A stretch of DNA of 59,736 nucleotides from Candidatus Methanophagales archaeon. GTDB taxonomy: Archaea > Halobacteriota > Syntropharchaeia > Alkanophagales > Methanospirareceae. The notes under the pieces were generated by a model, which worked only from the letters and a program-made list of their open reading frames with translations, did no database searches and was not told the origin of the DNA. Positions 1 through 11,372 of the stretch are shown here, one piece after another; positions within the stretch are counted from its first letter, which is position 1; every line of letters begins with the position of its first letter. The stretch is taken from the NCBI GenBank assembly GCA_017883965.1, contig JAFNKG010000007.1, positions 1 to 59,736 of the forward strand. The letters run 5' to 3'. The position numbers and the translations under genes are program-made.

Positions 1-333
1 CTTGTAGAGGAGATGAGAAAATATGGAGTGGAATTCAGGGAGGAAGAGCCAGGAGGAAGTATAGTAGGGGCTTCAGGGCTTTTGTTAGGTCTTGGAAGAC
101 TGAGGGGAATTCCAGCGGTGTGTTTGCTGGGTCTTACTTCAGGTTATTTAGTAGACCCAAAGAGTGCACAGGCGGTTCTCAAAATCCTCTGTCGGGCGTT
201 AAATCTCGAAATAGACATGCAAGCTTTGAAAGACCGTGCTGAAGAGATGGAAAAGGTTATCGAACGCTTGAAAGAGATGGAACAAGCACAGGTTCCAAGA
301 AGGAGAGAGGAAGAGTTGGAATACATCAGATAA
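1..333 (+). CDS. PAC2-family proteasome assembly chaperone-like protein, C-terminal part
   Basis: The reading frame is open to the left edge, so this is the 3' end of a gene whose start lies outside the window. The visible part, about 110 residues, has a glycine-rich stretch (SIVGASGLLLGLGRLRG), then GYLVDPKSAQAVL, then a charged helix rich in Glu and Lys that may form a coiled coil. This order matches the C-terminal half of archaeal PAC2-family proteins (COG1938/COG2047), which in archaea include the proteasome assembly chaperone homologue PbaB. By family it is a cytosolic oligomeric ATP-independent chaperone. The exact subgroup cannot be decided without the N-terminal half. A tandem repeat follows 7 nt after the stop. 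Confidence 0.75.
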   Translation, partial: LVEEMRKYGVEFREEEPGGSIVGASGLLLGLGRLRGIPAVCLLGLTSGYLVDPKSAQAVLKILCRALNLEIDMQALKDRAEEMEKVIERLKEMEQAQVPRRREEELEYIR

Positions 334-340
334 GCTTAAG

Positions 341-445
341 AAATACCAAATCCCAATACTACCAATCACGCTGAGGCGAGAAATACCAAATCCCAATACT
401 ACCAATCACGCTGAGGCGAGAAATACAAAATCTAAATACTACTAA
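341..445. repeat. 40-bp tandem direct repeat, 2.6 copies
   Basis: Two identical 40-bp units lie at 341-380 and 381-420, each beginning aaataccaaatccc and ending ctgaggcgag. A third, decayed unit follows at 421-445. They fill the gap between the PAC2-like gene and the convergent dnaG. The AAATCCC core is the complement of the GGGATTT motif in the next repeat block. No open reading frame runs through it. Confidence 0.9.
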
Positions 446-510
446 ATTTTTGGGATTTGGAAATTTGGATTTACTTGGGATTTGGTAGTATTTGAAATTG
501 GGATTTTCGC
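446..510. repeat. GGGATTTGG minisatellite-like block
   Basis: This short stretch repeats tgggatttgg, atttggattt, tgggatttgg and ttgggatttt, with an inverted relation to the preceding 40-bp repeat (gggatttggta against taccaaatccc). A sister block lies at 12438-12478, so the motif is dispersed. It sits just downstream of the dnaG stop and could form a hairpin with the adjacent repeats at the convergent 3' ends. Confidence 0.7.
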
Positions 511-515
511 TGACC

Positions 516-1697
516 TCAGGCGGAATCAGATGTTAGTATCTTCATAGAAGTGGGCATTTTAACTACATCTCCGATTTTTATCCCTACCACGTATTCCAAA
601 TCCTTCTCTTTTGCGATGTCCACAATTCTCTGTGTGATTACGCCATCGAAGACCACGCTATTCGCATATTCGTTTGTTTCTTTCAATTCTTTTGCGAGGT
701 CCCTTACGGTGGTCTCCTTTACTACGTTCTTCTCTTTGTCTAACAGCCTTGCCTTAAACGTGCCTTCGAGCTCTTCCAGGTGCATTTTAAAAGCGTTCGG
801 ACTTTCTTCCTCTTTTACCTCCTTGGTTTTCTTTCTTTGTATTACCCTCTTCGCCTCTTGTTCTGGTTCTTGCTCTTTTTCCTCCTTAATGTATCCCTGC
901 TGCTCTGCAGGCGTTTTGTTATGCAGTGCTTTCATTATTTCCTTGTATGTCATGTCCTCCACACTTCTCCCTTCAGCCGCCGTTGCGATGTAATCTATAT
1001 CAGCGACCTGTAAAAGCTCCTTTAATATAAGGTCACCACCTCTGTCACCATCAACGAAAGCAGTAACGGTCTTCCTCTTGCTCAGTTTAGTTATTACCGG
1101 TGATATATTAGTGCCCTCTACGGCTATTGCGTTTTTAATCCCGTATTTAAGCAGATTTAACACATCCGCTCTCCCCTCCACCACTAATATAGCATCCGAA
1201 CTCTCTATATTTGGTCCCGCAGGCAAGTCCTTATAATAAGTTATTTCTTCCATTCTTACTGCCTGCTTCACGTCGCTCACCATCATTTCACTATCTATGC
1301 CTTTCTCGGTAGCTTCACGCATTAGCGTTTTTGCTCGCTCTGTTATCTTCTTTCTCTTTGTCGCTCTTATGTCCTCTATCTTTATAACTTCCACCATCGC
1401 AATACAAGGACCTACTCTATCTATGGTCTCCAAAGAAGCAGCCAGTATTGCGGTTTCTACTTTGTCCAAGCCAGAGGGAATAAGTATCTCGCCACTTGAT
1501 TTCCCCCCCTTTGACTCTATATTCACCTCTATTCTGCCTATTCGGCTGCTCTTCTGCAAGTCTCTCAGGTCCAGCTCTTCACCCAACAACCCTTCTGTTT
1601 GACCAAATATTGCACCCACCACATCGGATTTCTCAACAAAACCCTCAGCTGTGACGTTAGCATGAATAACATATTTCGTTGTATCTACATCATGCAT
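516..1697 (-). CDS. dnaG: Archaeal DnaG-type primase
   Basis: This is the archaeal DnaG homologue, a toprim-domain protein. In archaea it is linked to the exosome as a poly(A)-binding subunit and has primase activity in vitro. The N-terminus reads MHDVDTTKYVIHANVTAEG and is followed by GAIFGQTEGLLGEELDLRDLQ, both family hallmarks. The toprim motifs are the Glu in VVEGRADVLNLL and the acidic pair in VDGDRGGDL. A charged Glu/Lys linker precedes a conserved C-terminal domain. A longer frame runs to 1964 but overlaps guaA. I chose the ATG at 1697 because an AAGGGGG ribosome binding site lies about 7 nt upstream and the family N-terminus begins there. That gives 393 residues. The gene is divergent from guaA across a 163-bp spacer. 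Confidence 0.93.
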   Translation of the reverse strand: MHDVDTTKYVIHANVTAEGFVEKSDVVGAIFGQTEGLLGEELDLRDLQKSSRIGRIEVNIESKGGKSSGEILIPSGLDKVETAILAASLETIDRVGPCIAMVEVIKIEDIRATKRKKITERAKTLMREATEKGIDSEMMVSDVKQAVRMEEITYYKDLPAGPNIESSDAILVVEGRADVLNLLKYGIKNAIAVEGTNISPVITKLSKRKTVTAFVDGDRGGDLILKELLQVADIDYIATAAEGRSVEDMTYKEIMKALHNKTPAEQQGYIKEEKEQEPEQEAKRVIQRKKTKEVKEEESPNAFKMHLEELEGTFKARLLDKEKNVVKETTVRDLAKELKETNEYANSVVFDGVITQRIVDIAKEKDLEYVVGIKIGDVVKMPTSMKILTSDSA

Positions 1698-1788
1698 TTT
1701 ATTACCCCCTTCAAAGGTTTCATCACCTTTATCTTTTAACTTTACCATCGCCATCGCCATACATATCATACTACAACTACTTGAACTG

Positions 1789-1810
1789 ATTATACCTGTG
1801 TTGGTATAAT
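1789..1810. promoter_or_regulatory. Perfect 8-bp inverted repeat between dnaG and guaA
   Basis: ATTATACC, six spacer bases (tgtgtt), then GGTATAAT form a perfect dyad in the divergent dnaG-guaA spacer. It lies about 50 bp before the guaA start and about 90 bp before the dnaG start. It could be an operator for a dimeric regulator, or its TATA-like arms could be back-to-back promoter elements. The symmetry is seen directly; the function is inferred. Confidence 0.5.
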
Positions 1811-1860
1811 ATGTTATAGTAAATAGATAATATAAAAGTTGCAGTAGGTAAGGAAAGTGG

Positions 1861-2826
1861 ATGAAAATTAAAGAAATAAAAGTGAAAGATTTAGAGCCCG
1901 AAAAATTTGTAAAAGAGAAGATAGAAGAAATATCAGCTATTGTAGGAAGCGATTCGGCTATCAATGCTTTATCCGGCGGTGTGGACTCTTCAACTGTTAC
2001 TATGCTGGGTCATAAAGCGTTGGGCGATAGACTTAAAACCTATTTCATTGACAGTGGACTGATGAGGGAAGACGAACCAGAACGGGTAGTTTCGTTATTT
2101 GAGAAAGTAGGTGTGAAAGTAGAAGTCGTGGATGCACAGAAACAGTTCTTTGATGCTTTGAAAAGTATAACAGACCCTGAGGAGAAGCGAGAAGCGATTA
2201 CACAGACTTTTTACCGTGACGTCTTTGGTAAACTTGTAAGGAAAAACGGGGCGAAATTTCTTCTGCAAGGTACTATTCTGACTGATGTAGATGAGACAGT
2301 AGCGGGAATCAAAAGGCAGCATAATATTCTTGAGCAGTTAGGTGTTGACCCTGAAAAGGAATTTGGATATAAAATTATAGAGCCTCTGGTGCAGCTCAGG
2401 AAGGATGGAGTGAGGGAAGTAGCGAAGGCGTTGGGGTTGCCAGCGTTGGCGTATAATAAAGCACCGTTTCCGGGACCTGCACTTGCTGCGAGGGTGATTG
2501 GCGAGGTGACACCGGAAAGAATAGCGGTAGTGCGGAAGGCAACGGCAATAGTGGAGGAAGAGTTGAGCGATAGTGGTGCTTTTCAATGCATGGCAATCTT
2601 ACACGAGGATAGAGTGACGGGAATGCGCGGTGGGAAGAGAGAGTATGGGATGCAAATAGAGATTAGAAGCTGGGAAAGCAAAGATGCAAGAACAGCAACG
2701 CCGACGCGGTTGTCTTATGATATATTGGAGCGGTTGAGTGAGCGGATAACAGGCGAAGTTACGGGTGTGGTGAGTGTGACTTATAACATAACTAAGAAGC
2801 CGCCGTCAACGATGGAGGCGGTTTAA
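1861..2826 (+). CDS. guaA: GMP synthase, ATP-pyrophosphatase (C-terminal) subunit
   Basis: This subunit amidates XMP to GMP using ammonia and ATP. In many archaea GMP synthase is split, and this 321-residue protein is the synthetase subunit without the glutaminase domain. The PP-loop SGGVDSS lies at about residues 38-44. The dimerization domain contains RDGVREVAKALGLP, the conserved FPGPALAARVIGE, and the C-terminal TYNITKKPPSTMEAV that closes the family. The start ATG at 1861 follows a GGAAAG stretch. The glutaminase partner (GuaAa) is not in this window. The gene is followed at 4 nt by a convergent tRNA-Val. Confidence 0.95.
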   Translation: MKIKEIKVKDLEPEKFVKEKIEEISAIVGSDSAINALSGGVDSSTVTMLGHKALGDRLKTYFIDSGLMREDEPERVVSLFEKVGVKVEVVDAQKQFFDALKSITDPEEKREAITQTFYRDVFGKLVRKNGAKFLLQGTILTDVDETVAGIKRQHNILEQLGVDPEKEFGYKIIEPLVQLRKDGVREVAKALGLPALAYNKAPFPGPALAARVIGEVTPERIAVVRKATAIVEEELSDSGAFQCMAILHEDRVTGMRGGKREYGMQIEIRSWESKDARTATPTRLSYDILERLSERITGEVTGVVSVTYNITKKPPSTMEAV

Positions 2827-2829
2827 AAT

Positions 2830-2902
2830 GGGCTCGATGCGATTCGAACGCATGACCTCCGCCTCGTGAAGGCGGTGTCATAACCAACTAGACCACGAGC
2901 CC
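2830..2902 (-). tRNA. tRNA-Val (CAC)
   Basis: The reverse strand folds into a full cloverleaf. The acceptor stem GGGCTCG pairs with CGAGCCC, the anticodon stem CCGCC pairs with GGCGG around loop TTCACGA (anticodon CAC), and the T arm is ATGCG-TTCGAAT-CGCAT. No intron is visible and CCA is not encoded. Confidence 0.96.
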
Positions 2903-2980
2903 TTTATTCTTGTTTAATAATATAGTAGCATGAGGTGATTTAAATATTTTTTCATTTTGATCTTTGAAGGGAGAGAAGAG

Positions 2981-4183
2981 ATGAAGATAGAAGTGTTGAG
3001 AAGTGGCATTTGCGCTGTGAAAGGTGTAAGAGCATACGGAATAAAAGAGGGGAATAAAGGGTTAGCCTTGATAGAAGGAAAAGGAAAAGCCGCAGGTATG
3101 TTCACTTCAAATAATATAAGGGCAGCGCCGGTGCTGTTCACGAGGAAACAGCTTGAGAATGGGGGAATAACTGCAATATTAGCAAATAGTGGCTGTGCAA
3201 ACAGTTTTACCGGCGAGATAGGGATGAGGAATGCGGAAAAAATGGCAGAACTCGCTTCTTCTTCGTTAGGGGTTGATAAAGAAGAAGTGGCTGTTGCCTC
3301 TACCGGTCCTATTGGAGTGCAGTTGGATATGGGATTAATAGAAAGGCAGCTTGGAGAAGTGGTGAAGGGGTTGACTTCTGGAGTGGTAGGTAGCACGGCG
3401 GCAGCGAAGGCTATAATGACCACCGATACCTTCCATAAGGAGCGGGCAATAAGTATTGATACTGGCGATGAAGAACGTGTGGTAATAGGAGGAATAGCGA
3501 AAGGTTCGGGGATGATATTCCCATATCTGGCTACCGCTACCATGCTCTCTTTTATTTATACGGACGCTCCTCTGGATGAAGAAGTCCTGAGAAGGAGTTT
3601 GAAGGATGCGGTTGACAATTCATTCAATATGATAGTGGTGGATGGGGATATGAGCACGAACGACATGGTATTGCTCGTATCCACGGGTAGGGGTGGAAAG
3701 ATAAGCGAGGGTGATTTTAAAGAAGGTTTAAATTTTGTATGCAAGGAGCTTGCGAAGCTGATAGCGAGGGATGGCGAAGGAGCAACGAAGTTTGTCGAAG
3801 TAAGAGTAAGAGGAACGGCGTCTGTTGAGGATGCGAGAGAAGTAGCGAGGTCAATAGTCAGGTCACCGCTTGTGAAAAGCGCCATTTTTGGTGAACGCCC
3901 CGACTTTACGTGTGGTCGTATAATAGCGGCTATCGGCGGCTCTTCCATCTCCAGAGATATTGACCCGAGCAGAATATCTATAAGCTTAAAAAACGAGAAT
4001 GAGAAGGAAGTTTTAGCAGTGAAGAACGGTGAATTTATGGATTTACCAGGTGTGGCGAGGGACATAATGAAGGAAAAGGAGATATTCATTGATGTGGATC
4101 TGGGGATTGGTGAAGAAGAAGTGGAAGCGACAGCGTGGGGATGTGATTTAACCTATGATTATGTCAGGATAAATGCAGAATAA
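2981..4183 (+). CDS. argJ: Bifunctional glutamate N-acetyltransferase / ornithine acetyltransferase
   Basis: ArgJ transfers the acetyl group of N-acetylornithine to glutamate in the cyclic arginine pathway, and some members also make N-acetylglutamate from acetyl-CoA. The proenzyme cleaves itself ahead of a nucleophilic Thr. Here the site is AIMTTDTFHK, with Thr147 the likely nucleophile. Other family motifs are GKAAGMFTSNN near the N-terminus, STGPIGVQLDM, and a C-terminus ending near AWGCDLTYDYVRINAE. The frame extends to a TTG at 2957, but the ATG at 2981 has a GAAGGGAG ribosome binding site and matches the family start. That gives 400 residues. A TTTAAATA box lies about 40 bp upstream. 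Confidence 0.96.
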   Translation: MKIEVLRSGICAVKGVRAYGIKEGNKGLALIEGKGKAAGMFTSNNIRAAPVLFTRKQLENGGITAILANSGCANSFTGEIGMRNAEKMAELASSSLGVDKEEVAVASTGPIGVQLDMGLIERQLGEVVKGLTSGVVGSTAAAKAIMTTDTFHKERAISIDTGDEERVVIGGIAKGSGMIFPYLATATMLSFIYTDAPLDEEVLRRSLKDAVDNSFNMIVVDGDMSTNDMVLLVSTGRGGKISEGDFKEGLNFVCKELAKLIARDGEGATKFVEVRVRGTASVEDAREVARSIVRSPLVKSAIFGERPDFTCGRIIAAIGGSSISRDIDPSRISISLKNENEKEVLAVKNGEFMDLPGVARDIMKEKEIFIDVDLGIGEEEVEATAWGCDLTYDYVRINAE

Positions 4184-4203
4184 TAGGGGCATTCTAAATG
4201 GGG

Positions 4204-4833
4204 TTATTGCTGATGAGCAAGAACTTTTCGCTTAGCTTCTTCGTTTATCTCCTCATACAAGCTATTACCGCCTGCATCTATGCTGACCACAAGAGGACCA
4301 AAGTCTTCGACAAGAAGATGCCAGACCGCTTCAGCCATGCCGAGGTCTTCCCAATATACTGCTTCCACCGCTTTTATGCGTGTAGCAGCTAAAACAGCCG
4401 CTCCACCGGTCATCGAGAAATACACACAGCCATATTTTCTCATTGCTTCTCTCGTGGAAATGCCCATTCCTCCTTTTCCTATTATTGCACGAATGCCCAG
4501 TTTTTCTATTACCCCCGGCGTTGTATCCCCCATTCTTGAGCTGGTGGTAGGACCTGCGGCTATAAGTTCCCATTCTCCTTTTCCTCTTCCTTCTCTTTCG
4601 CCTTTCTTCTGCGTTCCCTTTAGCATTCGCATGAGCGGACCACAATGGTAGATTACAGCGCCGTTTCTTATCGGTATTCCTTTTTCCTTTCCCCTGCTTT
4701 CATATTCTATGATTCTATGATGCGCTTTATCTCTCGCTGTATATACCTCTCCAGTAAGATACACAATATCTCCTAACTTCAATTCATTTATTTCCCCTTC
4801 TTCTAATGGTGTGGCTAACTTTTTTTTCAACAC
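4204..4833 (-). CDS. fumB: Class I fumarate hydratase, beta subunit
   Basis: This is the C-terminal-type subunit of an iron-sulfur fumarase (possibly an L-tartrate dehydratase) that interconverts fumarate and malate together with an alpha subunit. Motifs include LKLGDIVYLTGEVYTARD, HCGPLM, AGPTTSSRMGD, IGKGGMGISTREAM and VYWEDLGMAEAVW, all typical of the beta domain. The frame stays open to 4956, but that extension has no family similarity and overlaps malic enzyme. No ATG lies near the expected N-terminus, so a GTG at 4833 or the adjacent TTG is the likely start, giving about 209 residues. The alpha subunit is not in this window. The divergent malic enzyme uses malate, which makes a functional link likely. 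Confidence 0.9.
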   Translation of the reverse strand: MLKKKLATPLEEGEINELKLGDIVYLTGEVYTARDKAHHRIIEYESRGKEKGIPIRNGAVIYHCGPLMRMLKGTQKKGEREGRGKGEWELIAAGPTTSSRMGDTTPGVIEKLGIRAIIGKGGMGISTREAMRKYGCVYFSMTGGAAVLAATRIKAVEAVYWEDLGMAEAVWHLLVEDFGPLVVSIDAGGNSLYEEINEEAKRKVLAHQQ

Positions 4834-4920
4834 TTTTTCTTTTTTAAGAAAGAGTTCGCTTCGCAAAAAACCTTTATAAGATTTAAAATTTCCAAGATAT
4901 AAATTATCGGCACGGGTTAC

Positions 4921-6213
4921 ATGGAAGAGAAGAATAAAACAAAGGGAAAAAAACATTTAGCAACAGGGAATAAGCCAGAAGAACTCGCCTTAAAATATCA
5001 TTCCTTCTATAAAGGAAAAATAGAGATAGGGCTTAAGGCACCGGTTCGAAGCTATGATGATTTTGCGATATGGTACACGCCGGGTGTGGCGGAGCCGTCT
5101 CGTGGGATAAAAAATAGTCGCGAGCGCGTGTTTGAATATACAAACAAGGGCAATTTTGTGGCAATAGTCACAGATGGGACGAGAGTGCTGGGTTTAGGAG
5201 ATGTGGGTGCAGAAGCGGCGCTTCCGGTGATGGAAGGGAAAGCAATGCTGTTCAAATATTTAGGTGGTGTGGATGCATTTCCTATTTGTTTGGCTACGAG
5301 GGATGCGGAGGAAATAATAAAGGCGGTGAAATGGATTGCACCTACTTTTGGTGGAGTGAATTTGGAGGACATAGAGAGTCCGAAGTGCTACTACATACTG
5401 GAAAGGTTAAAAGAAGAGTTAGATATGCCTGTATGGCACGATGACCAGCAGGGCACCGCATTGGTGATACTTGCAGGCTTGATAAATGCGTTGAAAGTAG
5501 TGGGAAAGAGCTTGAGCGAGGTAGCAATATCGCTGGTAGGTGCGGGTGCAGCGAACATGAACGTTGCAAAATATATGTGCATTGCAGGTGTGAAATGGGA
5601 AAATATGATAATGGTAGATAGCAGGGGGATATTGAATGCGGAGAGGGAGGACGTGAAAGGGGATAAAAATAAGTGGGAAATATGCGAAAAGACGAACAAA
5701 GAGGGTAGAAGAGGAGGGATAAAAGAGGCAATGCGTGATACTGACGTTTGTATTGCACTTTCAACGCCGGGTCCGGGCATTATAAAAAAGGAATGGGTAG
5801 CGGGAATGGCAGAGGATGCGATTGTATTCGCCTGCGCAAATCCTGTGCCGGAGATATGGCCGTGGGAAGCAGAGGAAGGGGGCGCTAAAATAGTTGCTAC
5901 TGGAAGGTCTGACTTCAAGAATCAAGTAAATAATTCTTTAGGGTTTCCTGCGGTTTTCAGGGGCGCTCTGGATGTCCGTGCTACGTGTATAACAGATGAT
6001 ATGTGCATAGAGGCGGCGAATGCGATAGCGGGATATGCGGAAGAGAAAGGTATAACCGAGGGCTATATAATTCCGAGGATGGAGGAGAGTGAGATGTATG
6101 TCTGTGAAGCAGTTGCAGTGGGTATGAAAGCAATAGAGCAGGGAGTGGCTGAGAGGAAGATGAGCGTGGAGGAATTGGAAGAGGAGGCACGAGAGAAGAT
6201 ATTCAAGAGATAA
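4921..6213 (+). CDS. Malic enzyme (malate dehydrogenase, oxaloacetate-decarboxylating)
   Basis: The enzyme oxidatively decarboxylates malate to pyruvate with NAD(P)+. It has 430 residues, the short prokaryotic form without a phosphotransacetylase-like domain. The N-terminal malic domain holds YTPGVAEPSRGI, GDVGAEAALPVMEGKAMLF and the conserved VWHDDQQGTALVILAGL. The NAD-binding domain holds VGAGAANMNVAKY, then ALSTPGPGIIKKEW and FACANPVPEIWP. GNFVAIVTDGTRVLGLGD is another family signature. A TTTATAAG box lies about 45 bp upstream, and there is no clear ribosome binding site at the ATG. The gene is divergent from fumarase beta, so C4 acid and pyruvate exchange is the shared theme. Confidence 0.94.
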   Translation: MEEKNKTKGKKHLATGNKPEELALKYHSFYKGKIEIGLKAPVRSYDDFAIWYTPGVAEPSRGIKNSRERVFEYTNKGNFVAIVTDGTRVLGLGDVGAEAALPVMEGKAMLFKYLGGVDAFPICLATRDAEEIIKAVKWIAPTFGGVNLEDIESPKCYYILERLKEELDMPVWHDDQQGTALVILAGLINALKVVGKSLSEVAISLVGAGAANMNVAKYMCIAGVKWENMIMVDSRGILNAEREDVKGDKNKWEICEKTNKEGRRGGIKEAMRDTDVCIALSTPGPGIIKKEWVAGMAEDAIVFACANPVPEIWPWEAEEGGAKIVATGRSDFKNQVNNSLGFPAVFRGALDVRATCITDDMCIEAANAIAGYAEEKGITEGYIIPRMEESEMYVCEAVAVGMKAIEQGVAERKMSVEELEEEAREKIFKR

Positions 6214-6221
6214 ATATAAAA

Positions 6222-6252
6222 GTTTTTATAGGGTTAAGATTAATATATATAT
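6222..6252 (+). promoter_or_regulatory. rRNA operon promoter region
   Basis: Directly after the malic enzyme stop comes an AT-rich stretch with two TATA-like boxes: tttttatag near 6229-6237 and taatatatatat at 6241-6252. It is the only strong candidate promoter in the 243 bp before 16S rRNA. Transcription probably starts some 25 bp downstream, near or within the hairpin listed next. The assignment rests on position and composition. Confidence 0.55.
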
Positions 6253-6316
6253 GTAGCAACCGGCGTCGGCTTCAATTACGGGGATACCCAAAAGATGAGA
6301 AGCTGACTTCTGCTAC
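6253..6316 (+). ncRNA. Structured rRNA leader hairpin
   Basis: Two nested helices are visible. GTAGCA (6253-6258) pairs with TGCTAC (6311-6316), and GTCGGCTTC (6265-6273) pairs with GAAGCTGAC (6299-6307) through eight Watson-Crick pairs and one G-U wobble. The loop holds ACGGGGATACCC, which can form a small inner hairpin. It lies in the rRNA leader about 140 nt before 16S and outside the 16S processing stem. It may be a leader antitermination or processing element or a stable small RNA; I do not recognise a known family. Confidence 0.5.
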
Positions 6317-6405
6317 GTTACAAAGATGAGAATAAATGGGGACATGAAGAGATGAAAATTCCTGTCCGACATGGATACTTAAGCCTAATCTGACGAACCA
6401 GTAAA

Positions 6406-6414
6406 TCTGATTGG
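6406..6414 (+). other. 16S rRNA processing stem, 5' arm
   Basis: TCTGATTGG here is perfectly complementary to CCAATCAGA at 7956-7964, just beyond the 16S 3' end. Such helices carry the bulge-helix-bulge sites cut by the archaeal splicing endonuclease to free pre-16S rRNA. The 9-bp complementarity is seen directly; the processing role is inferred from other archaea. Confidence 0.7.
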
Positions 6415-6456
6415 TCGAGTCAGAAGAAAGGTGTGTGCCAAGCCCTGCTAATTTCA

Positions 6457-7941
<1,485 letters not shown>

Positions 7942-7955
7942 AAATTTTTTAAAAA

Positions 7956-7964
7956 CCAATCAGA
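7956..7964 (+). other. 16S rRNA processing stem, 3' arm
   Basis: CCAATCAGA pairs perfectly with TCTGATTGG at 6406-6414, enclosing the whole 16S gene. It lies 15 nt after the 16S 3' end and upstream of tRNA-Ala. Confidence 0.7.
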
Positions 7965-8046
7965 GCTGAAAGATTGTCAGGTTAGGTTTAAGGTCGGGTT
8001 TAAGTTTAAATTTAAGTATGCCGAATAAATAGCTGGGATAAATTCG

Positions 8047-8118
8047 GGGCTCGTAGATCAGTGGAAGATCGTCGCCTTTGCGAGGCGAAGGCCCTGGGTT
8101 CAAATCCCAGCGAGTCCA
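8047..8118 (+). tRNA. tRNA-Ala (TGC)
   Basis: Located in the 16S-23S spacer, the usual euryarchaeal position. Acceptor GGGCTCG pairs with CGAGTCC (one G-U pair), the anticodon stem TCGCC/GGCGA encloses loop TTTGCGA (anticodon TGC), and the T arm is CTGGG-TTCAAAT-CCCAG. The discriminator is A. No intron. Confidence 0.97.
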
Positions 8119-8217
8119 TTTTTAAGGAATGTAAATGCACCTAACGACTTGTTTGTTGTTAGGGAAGCTACAGATGGCAGTTGTTTCATATCATACTGCC
8201 AGATGAAGTTATCATAC

Positions 8218-8234
8218 GCGCTTTGCAACTCTGA
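8218..8234 (+). other. 23S rRNA processing stem, 5' arm
   Basis: GCGCTTTGCAACTCTGA starting at 8218 is complementary to TCAGAGTTGCAAAGGCGC at 11221-11238, with a single bulged G on the 3' side. The helix encloses the complete 23S gene, and its inner flanks (atgggctcag and ctgggctcag) are likely parts of the bulge-helix-bulge cleavage sites. Confidence 0.8.
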
Positions 8235-8257
8235 CATCCAATGGGCTCAGTGAGGTA

Positions 8258-11197
<2,940 letters not shown>

Positions 11198-11220
11198 CCT
11201 CTTGCTGGGCTCAGATGAAA

Positions 11221-11238
11221 TCAGAGTTGCAAAGGCGC
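11221..11238 (+). other. 23S rRNA processing stem, 3' arm
   Basis: TCAGAGTTGCAAAGGCGC pairs with 8218-8234 across the whole 23S gene with one bulged base. It lies about 24 nt after the estimated 23S 3' end. Confidence 0.8.
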
Positions 11239-11264
11239 TTTTTCTTAAAAAGTTTTTCTTTGAC

Positions 11265-11291
11265 CAAACTTTCTTTTAAAAAGAAAGTTTG
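11265..11291. repeat. 27-bp palindrome of the TTTCTTTT/AAAAGAAA type
   Basis: CAAACTTTCTTTT, one A, then AAAAGAAAGTTTG form a perfect 13-bp inverted repeat that ends immediately before tRNA-Cys. Related but imperfect copies occur upstream of the acyl-CoA dehydrogenase (45214-45280), near fumarase beta (4833-4862) and at 58530-58575. It may act as a terminator or processing signal between 23S and tRNA-Cys, or be a small mobile repeat. Confidence 0.75.
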
Positions 11292-11292
11292 T

Positions 11293-11365
11293 GCCAAGGT
11301 GGCGGAGAGGCAGACGCGGCTGACTGCAGATCAGCTCTACCCCGGTTCAAATCCGGGCCTTGGCT
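11293..11365 (+). tRNA. tRNA-Cys (GCA)
   Basis: Acceptor GCCAAGG pairs with CCTTGGC, with discriminator T (U73, a Cys identity base). Anticodon stem GCTGA/TCAGC encloses loop CTGCAGA (anticodon GCA), and the T arm is CCCGG-TTCAAAT-CCGGG. It lies about 95 nt after 23S rRNA. In many Euryarchaeota tRNA-Cys closes the rRNA operon after 5S; here it remains although 5S is absent. Confidence 0.97.
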
Positions 11366-11372
11366 TCCTTGG

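Noticed and set aside
1698-1964. N-terminal extension of dnaG rich in Ser, Phe and Leu
   Set aside because: It overlaps guaA on the other strand and has no family similarity. A good ribosome binding site and the conserved N-terminus support the start at 1697.
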